From Candidatus Rhodoferax bjergmarkensis (GTDB lineage Bacteria; Pseudomonadota; Gammaproteobacteria; Burkholderiales; Burkholderiaceae_C): a stretch of DNA of 64,000 bases. Positions within the stretch are counted from its first letter, which is position 1. The number at the start of each line of letters is the position of its first letter. Under the pieces are notes generated by a model. It saw nothing but the letters and a program-made list of their open reading frames with translations, ran no database searches and had not been told where the DNA came from. The position numbers were made by a program, and so were the translations under genes. This document shows positions 52,244 to 61,443 of the stretch, in pieces. Location of the stretch: positions 248,001 through 312,000 of the forward strand of contig JADJFX010000008.1 of the NCBI GenBank assembly GCA_016708345.1, written 5' to 3'.

Positions 52244-52864
52244 TTAGCGCCAGTCGTTGCCCGCCACTTCAGTGTTCCACTGGCTGTCTTCGTTGACCGA
52301 CTTGACGATCAAGCCGACGGAAGGGGCATACCAGCGGGTTGATTTTTTCTTGCCGTTGATAAAGATGATGCCGGCATCCCATTTATCGACACACTCGATG
52401 CGAAAGGCCTGAAATTTGCCAGCGGCTACAGAAACATCCTCCTGCGCAGCTGCCTCACAACTGACTTCACTGGTCCACTTTTTGGAACCCTCTTCGCCAC
52501 TGTATTTGCCGGTCCACTTCTTGCCGACGAACAAGGGGAAGGACACGTCGGGGTAAAACGGTGTGAATTTGGCAATGGTTTCGCCTTTGTCGTTGACCGA
52601 TTTGATCGGGTTTCCGCTTTCGGCGGTCACATACATGGTGTTCTCGCCACACTTGCTCACAATTTCGCCATTCTTGTTGGCATCTTTTACTTCCCAGCGG
52701 TTGCACTTGAGCAAAAAGACGCCATTCACATAGGAAAAGCGGGTTCCAGCTTTGCTTTCAGGGTATTTTTCAACCCTTTGCGCTTGGCTTTGCGCGAACG
52801 AGGTTTGGCAAAGGGCACTTGCTGAAAGCAGTGCGATGAGGGCGAGGGACTTGGCAGGTTTCAT
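52244..52864 (-). CDS. Exported protein of unknown function
   Basis: A 206-residue periplasmic protein. ATG 52864 is preceded by AAGGAT and starts a signal peptide (SLALIALLSASALCQTSFAQ). The mature part has beta-rich segments (GTRFSYVNGVFLLKCNRWEV; FVGKKWTGKYSGEEGSKKW; AFRIECVDKWDAG; STRWYAPSVGLIVKS), a pattern seen in hypothetical periplasmic proteins of Burkholderiales with lipocalin-like folds, and four cysteines. I do not recognise a function. It converges on nirJ. Confidence 0.7.
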   Translation of the reverse strand: MKPAKSLALIALLSASALCQTSFAQSQAQRVEKYPESKAGTRFSYVNGVFLLKCNRWEVKDANKNGEIVSKCGENTMYVTAESGNPIKSVNDKGETIAKFTPFYPDVSFPLFVGKKWTGKYSGEEGSKKWTSEVSCEAAAQEDVSVAAGKFQAFRIECVDKWDAGIIFINGKKKSTRWYAPSVGLIVKSVNEDSQWNTEVAGNDWR

Positions 52865-52958
52865 TTTTTGATCCTTGGTGAGCAGGGGGTCAACTGTAAA
52901 GCATGACACGCTTTCAAAGTCACGCAGTGTTGAATCTGTCGTTAGGCAAGCATGAATG

Positions 52959-53020
52959 CTATCTATTTTGTAGTTGCTTGCGCAATCTGTATATGCGCAA
53001 ACACCTTGTTTGGCTTATAA
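52959..53020 (+). repeat. Short interspersed repeat copy between gyrB and the 52244 gene
   Basis: CTATTTTGTAGTTGCTTGCGCA followed by a short spacer and TATATGCGCA mirrors the 11178 copy, including the two TGCGCA arms. Confidence 0.65.
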
Positions 53021-53118
53021 ATCCAGCGCTTACCCCAAAAATTCCATTGACCCAAAGGGGCAAGACTTTGACAACTGTTACACAGTGTCGCCCTGTGATC
53101 AGTTCTGATTCGTCAGAC

Positions 53119-55722
53119 TTAAACGTCAATATTCCCGGCGCGCAGCGCATTCGTTTCAATGAACTCTCGCCGTGGCTCCACCTCGTCGCCCATCAGCATG
53201 GTGAACACGCGGTCGGCTTCGATGGCGTCGTCGATTTGCACCCGCAGCAAGCGGCGCACGGTGGGGTCCATGGTGGTTTCCCACAACTGGGCGGGGTTCA
53301 TTTCACCCAAACCTTTGTAGCGCTGACGGCTGGTGGCGTGCTCGGCTTGCGCAATCAACCAAGCCATGGCCTCGCGGAAATCGCTCACTTTTTCTTCTTT
53401 TTGACGTTCGCCTTCACCGCGCATCACGCGGGCACCGTCGGAGAGCAAACCTTTGAAGGTGTTGGCTGCTTCGGCCAGCGCGGCGTAATCAGCACCGTGC
53501 ACAAAGTCTTGTGTCAGCACACTGCTTTTCACATTGCCATGGTGGCGGCGGCTGATGCGCAAAATGGGCTTGTCGGTGCGCACGTCAAACTCACCGGCCA
53601 CTTCGGCATCGGGCAATTTGGCTTGCAGCGCGGCGGCGGACAGTTCGGCATCTGCCACGGTATCCAAGTTCAGCGTCACGCCATCGGCAACCGAACGCAG
53701 GGCCTCGGCGTCCATGAAGTTGCGCAGACGCGCAATCACCGCTTGCGCTACTTGGTGCTTGCGCGCCAGTTCGGCCAGCGTGTCGCCGCTCAAGGTGCTG
53801 CCGTGCTCGCCACCGGTGAACACCGAGGCATTCACCAAGGCAATACGGAGCAGGAAAGTGTCGAGCGCGGGGGCGTCCTTGAGGTACAGCTCTTCCTTGC
53901 CGGCCTTGACCTTGTACAGCGGAGGTTGCGCAATGTAGATGTGCCCACGCTCGACCAGTTCGGGCATTTGGCGGTAGAAAAAGGTGAGTAGCAAGGTGCG
54001 AATGTGGGCACCGTCAACGTCGGCGTCGGTCATGATGATGATGCGGTGGTAGCGCAGCTTGGCCACGTTGAAATCGTCGCTGCCAGTGCTGCCGCCAGCC
54101 TTGCCGATGCCGGTGCCCAGGGCGGTGATCAGCGTCAGGATTTCATTGCTGGTGAGCAGCTTTTCGTAGCGCGCTTTTTCAACGTTCAAAATTTTGCCGC
54201 GCAAGGGCAGAATCGCCTGGAATTTACGGTCGCGACCCTGCTTGGCAGAGCCACCGGCGGAGTCACCCTCGACGATGTAGATTTCGCACATGGCCGGGTC
54301 TTTCTCCTGGCAGTCGGCCAGCTTGCCGGGCAGGCCCATGCCATCGAGCACACCTTTGCGGCGGGTCATGTCCCGCGCCTTGCGGGCGGCTTCTCGGGCC
54401 CGAGCGGCTTCGATGATTTTGCCAACAATGATCTTGGCGTCAGCCGGGCGTTCTTGTAAGTAGTCAAACAGCAGCTTGCTGACGATGTCTTCCACCGGGC
54501 CGCGCACTTCGCTCGACACCAGCTTGTCCTTGGTCTGGCTGCTGAATTTGGGCTCGGGCACCTTCACACTCAGCACGCAGGTCAGGCCCTCGCGCATGTC
54601 GTCGCCGGTGACTTCGACCTTGGCCTTCTTGGCCAGCTCACTGTCGTCAATGTATTTGTTGATGACGCGCGTCATGGCCGCGCGCAGGCCGGTCAGGTGG
54701 GTGCCGCCGTCGCGCTGGGGAATGTTGTTGGTAAAGCACAGCACCTGCTCGTTGTAACCGCTGTTCCACTGCATGGCCACCTCGACGCCAATGTTGGTGT
54801 TCTGGTCGCTCTGGCGGTCGCCCATGGCGTGGAAGATGTTGGGGTGCAACACCGTCTTGCCTTTGTTGATGAAGTTGACAAAGCCCTTGACGCCACCGGC
54901 ACCGGCAAAGTCGTCTTCCTTGCCGCTGCGCTCGTCTTTGAGGCGAATACGCACACCATTGTTTAGAAAACTCAGTTCGCGCAGGCGCTTGGCCAGGATT
55001 TCGTAATGGAACTCGTTGTTTTGCTGGAAGATGTCGGTGTCGGGCAAAAAATGCACCTCGGTACCGCGTTTTTCAGTGTCTCCAATGATCTTCATGGGCG
55101 ACACTTCGACGCCGTTTTGCGTCTCGACAATGCGATGCTGCACAAAGCCCTTGCTGAATTCCATGGCATGGACTTTGCCGTCGCGGCGAATCGTCAGGCG
55201 TAGCATTTTGGACAGCGCGTTCACGCAAGAAACACCCACGCCATGCAAGCCACCGGAGACCTTGTAGCTGTTCTGGTTGAACTTGCCGCCGGCGTGCAAC
55301 TCGGTCAGGGCAATTTCAGCCGCCGAGCGTTTGGGTTCGTGCTTGTCGTCCATCTTGACGCCAGTGGGGATGCCGCGGCCATTGTCCACCACCGACACCG
55401 AGTTGTCGGAATGGATGGTGACCAGAATGTCGTCGCAATGCCCCGCCAGTGACTCGTCAATCGAGTTGTCCACCACTTCGAAGACCAGGTGATGCAGACC
55501 GGTGCCGTCCGAGGTGTCGCCAATGTACATGCCGGGGCGCTTGCGCACGGCTTCCAGCCCTTCCAGGATTTGGATCGAGCCTTCGCCATAGGCTTCGGTG
55601 GCACCCGCCTGGTTGGTGTCGATGGTGGGCTGGAAGTTGGAGCTGTCAGAAGTCCCCTCGCCCGTGTGAACGGATTCGTCACCGTTTTCGGGGGTAGGGA
55701 TGGGCTTGTTTTCTGCGGTCAT
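53119..55722 (-). CDS. gyrB: DNA gyrase subunit B
   Basis: An 867-residue ATPase subunit of gyrase, which introduces negative supercoils. GHKL ATP-binding motifs VVDNSIDESLAGH, VVDNGRGIPTGV and GGLHGVGVSCVNALS are near the N-terminus, EIYIVEGDSAGGSAKQGRDRK is the Toprim start, and IIIMTDADVDGAHI the metal-binding DxD. The C-terminus RRLLRVQIDDAIEADRVFTMLMGDEVEPRR is conserved. It is longer than E. coli GyrB because of an insertion after the Toprim domain and a ~40-residue N-terminal tail. ATG 55722 has GAGAAG upstream. Confidence 0.97.
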   Translation of the reverse strand: MTAENKPIPTPENGDESVHTGEGTSDSSNFQPTIDTNQAGATEAYGEGSIQILEGLEAVRKRPGMYIGDTSDGTGLHHLVFEVVDNSIDESLAGHCDDILVTIHSDNSVSVVDNGRGIPTGVKMDDKHEPKRSAAEIALTELHAGGKFNQNSYKVSGGLHGVGVSCVNALSKMLRLTIRRDGKVHAMEFSKGFVQHRIVETQNGVEVSPMKIIGDTEKRGTEVHFLPDTDIFQQNNEFHYEILAKRLRELSFLNNGVRIRLKDERSGKEDDFAGAGGVKGFVNFINKGKTVLHPNIFHAMGDRQSDQNTNIGVEVAMQWNSGYNEQVLCFTNNIPQRDGGTHLTGLRAAMTRVINKYIDDSELAKKAKVEVTGDDMREGLTCVLSVKVPEPKFSSQTKDKLVSSEVRGPVEDIVSKLLFDYLQERPADAKIIVGKIIEAARAREAARKARDMTRRKGVLDGMGLPGKLADCQEKDPAMCEIYIVEGDSAGGSAKQGRDRKFQAILPLRGKILNVEKARYEKLLTSNEILTLITALGTGIGKAGGSTGSDDFNVAKLRYHRIIIMTDADVDGAHIRTLLLTFFYRQMPELVERGHIYIAQPPLYKVKAGKEELYLKDAPALDTFLLRIALVNASVFTGGEHGSTLSGDTLAELARKHQVAQAVIARLRNFMDAEALRSVADGVTLNLDTVADAELSAAALQAKLPDAEVAGEFDVRTDKPILRISRRHHGNVKSSVLTQDFVHGADYAALAEAANTFKGLLSDGARVMRGEGERQKEEKVSDFREAMAWLIAQAEHATSRQRYKGLGEMNPAQLWETTMDPTVRRLLRVQIDDAIEADRVFTMLMGDEVEPRREFIETNALRAGNIDV

Positions 55723-55809
55723 GGGGAACTTCTCTCTCAATCGGGTGGGGACAGCACATTGGTACGCTTTGGACTGTCCCGCAAGGTTTTACTCTTCTTG
55801 GAAATGACC

Positions 55810-55832
55810 AAACCCCCGAAAGCCGGGGGTTT
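55810..55832 (-). terminator. Hairpin after dnaN
   Basis: AAACCCCCG-GCTTT-CGGGGGTTT pairs over nine bases and lies about 32 bases after the dnaN stop, in front of gyrB. It looks like an intrinsic or partly bidirectional terminator, though the T-run is only three long. Confidence 0.75.
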
Positions 55833-55834
55833 GA

Positions 55835-55863
55835 TTGCGTGGGTAGCTATGTATTTAGTAGCA
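55835..55863 (-). repeat. Short interspersed repeat copy downstream of dnaN
   Basis: On the minus strand it reads TGCTACTAAATACATAGCTA followed by CCCACGCAAT, matching the first half of the repeat family. It starts right at the dnaN stop codon. Confidence 0.55.
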
Positions 55864-56970
55864 TCATATTCTCATGGGCATGACAACGTATTTGAAGGTG
55901 GCGTTGTCTGGAATGGTGAACAAGGCAGAACTGTTGCCATCTGACAATTCGAGCGTCACCATGTCTTGGCTCATGTTGGTCAGGGCATCAATCAGATAGG
56001 TCACATTGAAGCCGATCTCAATGCTGTCGCCGCCGTAATCGATGTCCAACTCGTCCATAGCCTCTTCTTGCTCGGCATTGTTGGACGCCACACGCAGGGT
56101 GCCTGGGTCAATGTTCAGGCGCACGCCCTTGAATTTTTCACTGGTCAAGATGGCGGTGCGCTGCAAGGTGGCGAGCAAGGCCAAACGTCCCAGCGTGATA
56201 CTGTTGGTGTGATTTTTGGGAATGACCCGGTTGTAATCGGGGAACTTCCCTTCCACCAGCTTGGTCACAAATTCCATGCCGTCAAAGCTGAACTTGGCCT
56301 GGTTGCTGGCAAACTGCATTTCAATGGCCCCCTCGGCATCCGACAGCAGGCGTTGCAGCTCAATCACGGTTTTGCGCGGCAAAATGACTTCTTGACGGGG
56401 CACTTCGACGTCCAGCGTGGCGGAGGCAAAGGCCAAACGGTGGCCGTCGGTGGCGACCAAACTGAGTTGCTGGCCTTCGGCAACAAACAATATCCCGTTA
56501 AGGTAATAGCGAATGTCATGCACAGCCATGGCAAAAGAAACTTGACCCAGCAGGTCTTTGAGCGTCTTTTGCGGTACGCTGAACACGGGGCCAAAGCTGG
56601 CAGCCTCTTGAACCAAGGGGAAATCTTCCGGCACCATGGTCTGCAGCGTAAATTTGCTTTTGCCGCCCTTGAGAATCAGCTTGGATGCGCTGGACTCCAG
56701 CGACACGGTTTGATCCGAGGGCATGGTGCGCAAAATATCAATCAGCTTGCGCGCACCCACCGTGGTGCTGAAGTCTCCGGTGTCGCCATCGAGTTCGGCA
56801 GTGGTGCGGATCTGGATTTCAAGATCGCTGGTGGTGAGTTGCAGCGAGGTGCCGGTTTTGCGGATCAAGACGTTGGCCAAAATGGGCAAGGTATGCCGAC
56901 GCTCAACGATACCCGCAACCGATTGCAGTACCGATAGAACTTTATCTTGAGTGGCTTTCAGGACGATCAT
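55864..56970 (-). CDS. dnaN: DNA polymerase III beta subunit (sliding clamp)
   Basis: A 368-residue clamp protein with three repeated domains. Typical segments: LQSVAGIVERRHTLPILANVLI at the N-terminus, RYYLNGILFV and ATDGHRLA in the middle, FPDYNRVIP, and the C-terminal YVVMPMRI, the conserved end that forms part of the peptide-binding cleft. It forms the ring that holds polymerase III on DNA. It lies 96 bases after dnaA on the same strand, the standard dnaA-dnaN order. Confidence 0.97.
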   Translation of the reverse strand: MIVLKATQDKVLSVLQSVAGIVERRHTLPILANVLIRKTGTSLQLTTSDLEIQIRTTAELDGDTGDFSTTVGARKLIDILRTMPSDQTVSLESSASKLILKGGKSKFTLQTMVPEDFPLVQEAASFGPVFSVPQKTLKDLLGQVSFAMAVHDIRYYLNGILFVAEGQQLSLVATDGHRLAFASATLDVEVPRQEVILPRKTVIELQRLLSDAEGAIEMQFASNQAKFSFDGMEFVTKLVEGKFPDYNRVIPKNHTNSITLGRLALLATLQRTAILTSEKFKGVRLNIDPGTLRVASNNAEQEEAMDELDIDYGGDSIEIGFNVTYLIDALTNMSQDMVTLELSDGNSSALFTIPDNATFKYVVMPMRI

Positions 56971-57066
56971 GTCAACCTCGTTTTAGTATTTTGAATTTCG
57001 AATCGGCAAAAGCCATGAAAGAGATGTTTTATCAACACGCATATTTTCCCATTTTTATGGCTGCTA

Positions 57067-58467
57067 TCAGCCTTTGAGGGTTTGTTCCAGCACGTGAAGT
57101 TGCTGGTTGAGTTCGGTCATTTGCTGACGCTCCCCGCCTATTTTGCGTACCGCATGCAGCACGGTCGTGTGATCGCGTCCGCCAAACAATTCGCCAATTT
57201 CAGGAAGACTTTTTTGTGTCAGTTCCTTGGCCAGGTACATCGCAATCTGGCGCGGCCGGGCGATGCTGGCAGGGCGTTTCTTGGAGTACATGTCGGCAAT
57301 CTTGATCTTGTAATAGTCGGCCACCGTTTTCTGGATGTTTTCAACCGAAATTTGGCGATTTTGAATCGACAACAGGTCACGCAAAGCCTCGCGCGCCAGA
57401 AGAATCGAGATTTCTTTCTGGTTGAATCGTGAATAAGCCAGTATCTTGCGCAAGGCACCTTCAAGTTCGCGCACGTTGGAGCGCACATTTTTGGCGACGA
57501 AAAATGCCACCTCTTCCGGCATTTCAATGCCCTCAACCCGCGCCTTGTTGATCAGAATTGCGACCCGCATTTCCAGCTCGGGCGGCTCAATGGCCACCGT
57601 CAAACCTGAATCAAAGCGCGATACAAGCCGCTCATGGATGTCCGTCAAACCCTTCGGATAGGTGTCGCTGGTCATCACAATGTGTGACTTTTTGGCCAGC
57701 AAGGCTTCAAACGCATTGAAAAATTCTTCTTGCGTGCGCTCTTTGTTGGCAAAGAACTGAACGTCATCAATCAACAGCAGATCGAGCGAGTGATAACGCT
57801 CTTTGAATTCGTCAAAAGTTTTGCGCTGATAGGCTTTAACCACATCAGAAACAAACTGCTCGGCATGGATGTAGAGAACTTTGGCAGTCGGCATATCCGC
57901 CAGCAGCCGGTTGCCCACCGCGTGCATCAAGTGGGTCTTGCCCAAGCCAACCCCGCCATAGATAAAAAGCGGGTTGTACAGATGACCGGGCATGCCAGCC
58001 ACATGCATGGCGGCTGCGCGTGCCATGCGGTTGGCTGTGCCTTCAACCAAGGTGTCAAAAGTCAAGGCGCTGTTGAGTCGGTTTTTGGAGCCATTGGGCG
58101 CGCGCTCTTCGCTCAGTTCGGGTGCCTCTTCCAAAGGCATGGACTCGGGAGGCTTTTGACTGTTGGCATTCTTCGCAACGGGTTCGCGAGGGGTAATGGC
58201 CAACTCAATCTGAATGGACTGACCGGACAACTTCTCCAGCATGTTGGAAATGCGACTGCTGTATTGGGCCCTGATCCAATCCAGTTTAAAACGGTTGGCG
58301 ACAAAAATGGTGACCTTGGTCAGATCGTCAGTGACCTGCGCAGACAGCGGCTTGATCCACGTGTTGAATTGCGGCTCGGGAAGTTCCTGCGCCAACTGGT
58401 CAACACAGGCTTGCCACAGCCCCTGCCCGATTGAGCCAGGATGGCTGGCGAATGGTCCCTCTGTCAT
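57067..58467 (-). CDS. dnaA: Chromosomal replication initiator DnaA
   Basis: A 466-residue AAA+ initiator. Domain I (about residues 1-90) begins LWQACVDQLAQELPEPQFNTWIKPL, followed by a variable domain II; the AAA+ core has Walker A GGVGLGKTHL, Walker B LLIDDVQFF and sensor motifs; domain IV carries the DNA-binding signature GGRDHTTVLHA. It binds DnaA boxes at oriC and opens the duplex. A promoter with -10 TACAAT lies in the region upstream and overlaps a DnaA box, fitting autoregulation. Confidence 0.97.
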   Translation of the reverse strand: MTEGPFASHPGSIGQGLWQACVDQLAQELPEPQFNTWIKPLSAQVTDDLTKVTIFVANRFKLDWIRAQYSSRISNMLEKLSGQSIQIELAITPREPVAKNANSQKPPESMPLEEAPELSEERAPNGSKNRLNSALTFDTLVEGTANRMARAAAMHVAGMPGHLYNPLFIYGGVGLGKTHLMHAVGNRLLADMPTAKVLYIHAEQFVSDVVKAYQRKTFDEFKERYHSLDLLLIDDVQFFANKERTQEEFFNAFEALLAKKSHIVMTSDTYPKGLTDIHERLVSRFDSGLTVAIEPPELEMRVAILINKARVEGIEMPEEVAFFVAKNVRSNVRELEGALRKILAYSRFNQKEISILLAREALRDLLSIQNRQISVENIQKTVADYYKIKIADMYSKKRPASIARPRQIAMYLAKELTQKSLPEIGELFGGRDHTTVLHAVRKIGGERQQMTELNQQLHVLEQTLKG

Positions 58468-58516
58468 TATTTTGGTATCGGTTTTTTGTGGATAGTTGTA
58501 AATCGCAGCACTTGGA

Positions 58517-58545
58517 ATTGTAATTTATCAAGAATTTATCCACAA
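58517..58545 (-). promoter_or_regulatory. Predicted dnaA promoter
   Basis: On the minus strand TTGTGG and TACAAT are separated by 17 bases; the -10 fits TATAAT at five of six positions, the -35 only at three. The -35 overlaps the DnaA box at 58536-58544, so DnaA could repress its own gene. Confidence 0.45.
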
Positions 58546-58599
58546 GCTGGAGAAATCGTTTGAACTTTGGGTACTACAAGCAGTGTGCCACCCAAGGTG

Positions 58600-58628
58600 T
58601 TGCCGGGGCTCAGAAAATTTGCGATAAT
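58600..58628 (+). promoter_or_regulatory. Predicted rpmH promoter
   Basis: TTGCCG (58600-58605) and GATAAT (58623-58628) are 17 bases apart, a good sigma-70 arrangement about 105 bases before the rpmH start. Confidence 0.6.
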
Positions 58629-58732
58629 CCGCGGTTCCCCCTGATTAAATTGAGGGGATAAGACAAGCGGCCTGTCCATTATTACCGTTGTGAATAGGGG
58701 ATGGCCGTCACTGAGCTCACTAGGATTTTCAA

Positions 58733-58867
58733 ATGAAACGCACTTACCAACCCTCCAAGATTCGTCGCGCCCGCACTCACGGCTTTTTAGTTCGCATGAA
58801 AACCCGTGGCGGTCGTGCTGTGATCAATGCACGTCGCGCCAAGGGTCGCAAACGCTTGGCTGTCTGA
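58733..58867 (+). CDS. rpmH: 50S ribosomal protein L34
   Basis: A 44-residue basic ribosomal protein beginning KRTYQPSKIRRARTHGFL and ending ARRAKGRKRLAV, an almost invariant family sequence. It is too short for most gene finders. It heads the rpmH-rnpA-yidD-yidC-mnmE series. Confidence 0.97.
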   Translation: MKRTYQPSKIRRARTHGFLVRMKTRGGRAVINARRAKGRKRLAV

Positions 58868-58928
58868 TCAAAGCTGCCCGCAGGGTGCGCAGCTGACAGC
58901 TGAACTGTAATTTTGGCGTCGCTTTAAA

Positions 58929-59375
58929 TTGCAGCGATTGAAAACGCGAGAACAATTTCAGGCTGTGCTGGCTGGCGGCATAGTGGCGCGCACGACGCAT
59001 TTTGCACTGCACAGTACCAAGATTGAATTGCCTGTGCGTAACTCACCGGGTAACGCGTTGGCTCACTTGCGCCAAACGGCGCTTTTTTCCGTTGCGGATG
59101 TGTGGATGGGTGCCATGGTGCCCAAACGCTGGGCCAAGCGAGCCGTCACCCGCAACACGATCAAGCGTCAGATTTACAGTGTGAGTCATGATCTTGAATC
59201 AACATTTCCCGTAGCGGCGCATGTGGTGCGTTTGCGCTGCGGTTTTGATCGTCTGCAGTTTCTCAGCGCAACCTCAGAAGTTCTTAAAGAAGCTGTTCGT
59301 CTGGAGTTGCAGCAACTTTTCGCCAGCGCACAAGCGCGTCGGTCTGGGGCTCCAGCGCGGGGTGCCGCTGCATGA
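58929..59375 (+). CDS. rnpA: Ribonuclease P protein component
   Basis: A 148-residue basic protein that assists the RNase P RNA in maturing tRNA 5' ends. The family signature AKRAVTRNTIKRQIY, corresponding to the conserved RNR motif, is at about residues 70-85. The start is a TTG at 58929, since a stop lies 18 bases upstream and no ATG or GTG is in range; MQRLKTREQFQAVL matches related proteins. The C-terminus is Ala/Arg-rich and its stop overlaps the yidD start. Confidence 0.92.
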   Translation: MQRLKTREQFQAVLAGGIVARTTHFALHSTKIELPVRNSPGNALAHLRQTALFSVADVWMGAMVPKRWAKRAVTRNTIKRQIYSVSHDLESTFPVAAHVVRLRCGFDRLQFLSATSEVLKEAVRLELQQLFASAQARRSGAPARGAAA

Positions 59376-59656
59376 TCAAAAGCTTGCTGATAGGTTTGGT
59401 CAAGGGATACCGCTTGCTGCTCAGTCCGTGGCTGGGTTCTGCCTGCCGGTTTGAGCCAACGTGTTCAGCGTATTCATTGCAGGCCTTGCAGACACATGGT
59501 GCTGCAGCCGGTAGCTACTTGACTTTGAAGCGACTTGCACGCTGCCATCCTTGGTGTGCAGGTGGGCTTGACCCCGTGCCCGCCGAAAAACCCAAGTTCA
59601 ACGCACAGTTGTTTACCCAGCTGATTCCCTCTTCCAATCAAAAGAAGTCTTCATGA
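59372..59656 (+). CDS. yidD: Membrane protein insertion efficiency factor YidD
   Basis: A 94-residue protein with the YidD core: LIGLVKGYRLLLSPWLGSACRFEPTCSAYSLQAL, including the conserved FEPTCSAY cysteine motif, and LARCHPWCAGGLDPVP. It helps YidC-dependent membrane insertion. Its start overlaps rnpA (ATGA) and its stop overlaps yidC (ATGA). Confidence 0.95.
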   Translation: MIKSLLIGLVKGYRLLLSPWLGSACRFEPTCSAYSLQALQTHGAAAGSYLTLKRLARCHPWCAGGLDPVPAEKPKFNAQLFTQLIPSSNQKKSS

Positions 59657-61380
59657 ACGATATTCGCCGCACCATTTTGTGGGTGATTTTTGGTTTTTCC
59701 ATGGTATTGCTCTGGGATAACTGGCAGGTTTACAACGGCCACAAAGCCACTTTTTTCCCCGCGCCGGCCAAGACGGCGGCGGTTACCCCACCAGCACCGC
59801 AATCCTCTGTTCCTGTTGGTGTGGCCACTCCTAATTCAATAGCTGGTGCCGCACAAGTACCGGGCGCTACACCCACAATTGCACCTGAAGTTCTGGTGCC
59901 TGCAGCCCCCCGTGAGCGGGTGGAGGTGTCGAGCGATGTGCTCAAGCTCACGTTGGACACCGAGGGTGCCACCGTGGTGCAAACGGAATTCCTCCAGCAC
60001 AAAGACATGACTGACAAGAGCCGAAATTTTGTCCTGCTGGACGAAAGCAAAGAGCGCACTTACATGGCCCAGACGGGTTTGATCGGCGGCCCGGTAGGCG
60101 GCGCGTTGCCAACCCACAAAACGGTGATGACCTTGGCTCCCGGTGAGCGCATGCTCAAGGATGGCAGCCAGGAACTGGTCATACGTTTTGAGTCGCCTGA
60201 ACTGGGTGGAGTCAAGCTGGTCAAAACCTTCACTCTGACCCGTGGTGCCTACGCGGTGGCCGTCAAGCATGAAGTGGTCAATGTAGGCACGGCACCAGTT
60301 TCCCCGCAGCTTTACCTGCAGTTGGTGCGCGATGGCAATAAGCCCCCGGGTGAGTCTTCGTTCTACTCCACGTTCACCGGTCCGGCGGTTTACACCGACG
60401 CGCAAAAATACCAGAAGGTGGAATTTTCTGACATTGAAAAAAACAAAGTCGAGATCGAAAAATCGGCTGAAAACGGCTACGTGGCGATGGTTCAGCACTA
60501 TTTTGCCAGCGCGTGGGTTCTGGGTGACGAGAAGAAAGGTGACCGCATCCAGCGTGATTTGTTCATGCGCAAGGTTGACACCAACCTGTATGCCGTAGGC
60601 ATGATCACCTCAATTGGTAGTCTTGCACCCGGCGCGAGCCGCAGCGTCGATGCCAAATTTTTTGCCGGTCCGCAAGAAGAAAAAGTGCTTGAATCCCTGA
60701 CACCCGGGCTGGAACTGGTCAAGGATTACGGCTGGCTCACCATTTTGGCCAAACCGCTGTACTGGTTGTTGGACAAGTTGCAAAGTTTCATCGGCAACTG
60801 GGGTTGGTCCATCATGGCCTTGGTGCTGTTGCTGAAGGCGGCTTTTTACTGGCTCAATGCCAAAGCCTACGCCAGCATGGCCAAGATGAAGGCCATCAAC
60901 CCGAAAATCACCGAAATGCGCGAGCGTCTGAAGGCCAATCCGCAGCAAATGCAGCAGGAAATGATGCGGATCTACCGCGAGGAAAAAGTCAATCCGATGG
61001 GCGGTTGCTTCCCCATCATGGTGCAGATTCCGGTGTTCATTGCCTTGTACTGGGTGCTGCTGTCCAGCGTCGAGATGCGCAATGCACCTTGGGTGATGTG
61101 GATTCATGATCTCTCGTCGCCAGACCCCTTGTACATTTTGCCCTTGGTGATGACCTTGACGACGGTGCTGCAAACCGCACTCAACCCGGCACCGCCTGAC
61201 CCGATGCAGGCCAAGATGATGTGGTTCATGCCGCTAGCCTTCAGCGTAATGTTCTTCTTCTTCCCCGCCGGTCTGGTGCTGTACTGGATTACCAACAACG
61301 TGCTGTCGATCGCGCAGCAGTGGCTCATCAACACCCGCATGGGTGTGCCACCCCAGTTCAATCTGCCCAAATTCAAGTAA
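59653..61380 (+). CDS. yidC: Membrane protein insertase YidC
   Basis: A 575-residue inner-membrane insertase. It has an N-terminal anchor (RRTILWVIFGFSMVLLW), a large periplasmic beta domain (about residues 60-350), and five C-terminal membrane segments with YWLLDKLQSFIGNWGWSIM, NPMGGCFPIMVQIPVFIALYWVL and MFFFFPAGLVLYWITNN. It inserts proteins with or without the Sec translocon. A degenerate repeat-like stretch (CCTAATTCAATAGCTGGTGC) falls in the Ala/Pro/Gln-rich linker between anchor and periplasmic domain. Confidence 0.97.
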   Translation: MNDIRRTILWVIFGFSMVLLWDNWQVYNGHKATFFPAPAKTAAVTPPAPQSSVPVGVATPNSIAGAAQVPGATPTIAPEVLVPAAPRERVEVSSDVLKLTLDTEGATVVQTEFLQHKDMTDKSRNFVLLDESKERTYMAQTGLIGGPVGGALPTHKTVMTLAPGERMLKDGSQELVIRFESPELGGVKLVKTFTLTRGAYAVAVKHEVVNVGTAPVSPQLYLQLVRDGNKPPGESSFYSTFTGPAVYTDAQKYQKVEFSDIEKNKVEIEKSAENGYVAMVQHYFASAWVLGDEKKGDRIQRDLFMRKVDTNLYAVGMITSIGSLAPGASRSVDAKFFAGPQEEKVLESLTPGLELVKDYGWLTILAKPLYWLLDKLQSFIGNWGWSIMALVLLLKAAFYWLNAKAYASMAKMKAINPKITEMRERLKANPQQMQQEMMRIYREEKVNPMGGCFPIMVQIPVFIALYWVLLSSVEMRNAPWVMWIHDLSSPDPLYILPLVMTLTTVLQTALNPAPPDPMQAKMMWFMPLAFSVMFFFFPAGLVLYWITNNVLSIAQQWLINTRMGVPPQFNLPKFK

Positions 61381-61443
61381 GTCCGCAAGCGCCTGCGGCA
61401 CCTCCCGCCAAGGGCCGACGCCTGTCGGTTTTGCTGCCCCTTT

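Larger units (their letters stand above)
58468..58732. other. oriC: Putative origin region (oriC) between dnaA and rpmH
   Basis: This divergent intergenic region contains one perfect DnaA box TTATCCACA at 58536-58544 and one near-box on the other strand (TGTGGATAG, 58487-58495), plus weaker candidates near 58655. An A/T-rich stretch lies at 58514-58540. Gene context (dnaA, dnaN, gyrB on one side; rpmH on the other) is the classic bacterial origin. The number of boxes is modest. Confidence 0.6.

Noticed and set aside
52903..53991. A 362-codon plus-strand frame antisense to gyrB
   Set aside because: GyrB motifs on the minus strand are complete; the antisense frame has no domain and starts in repeat DNA.
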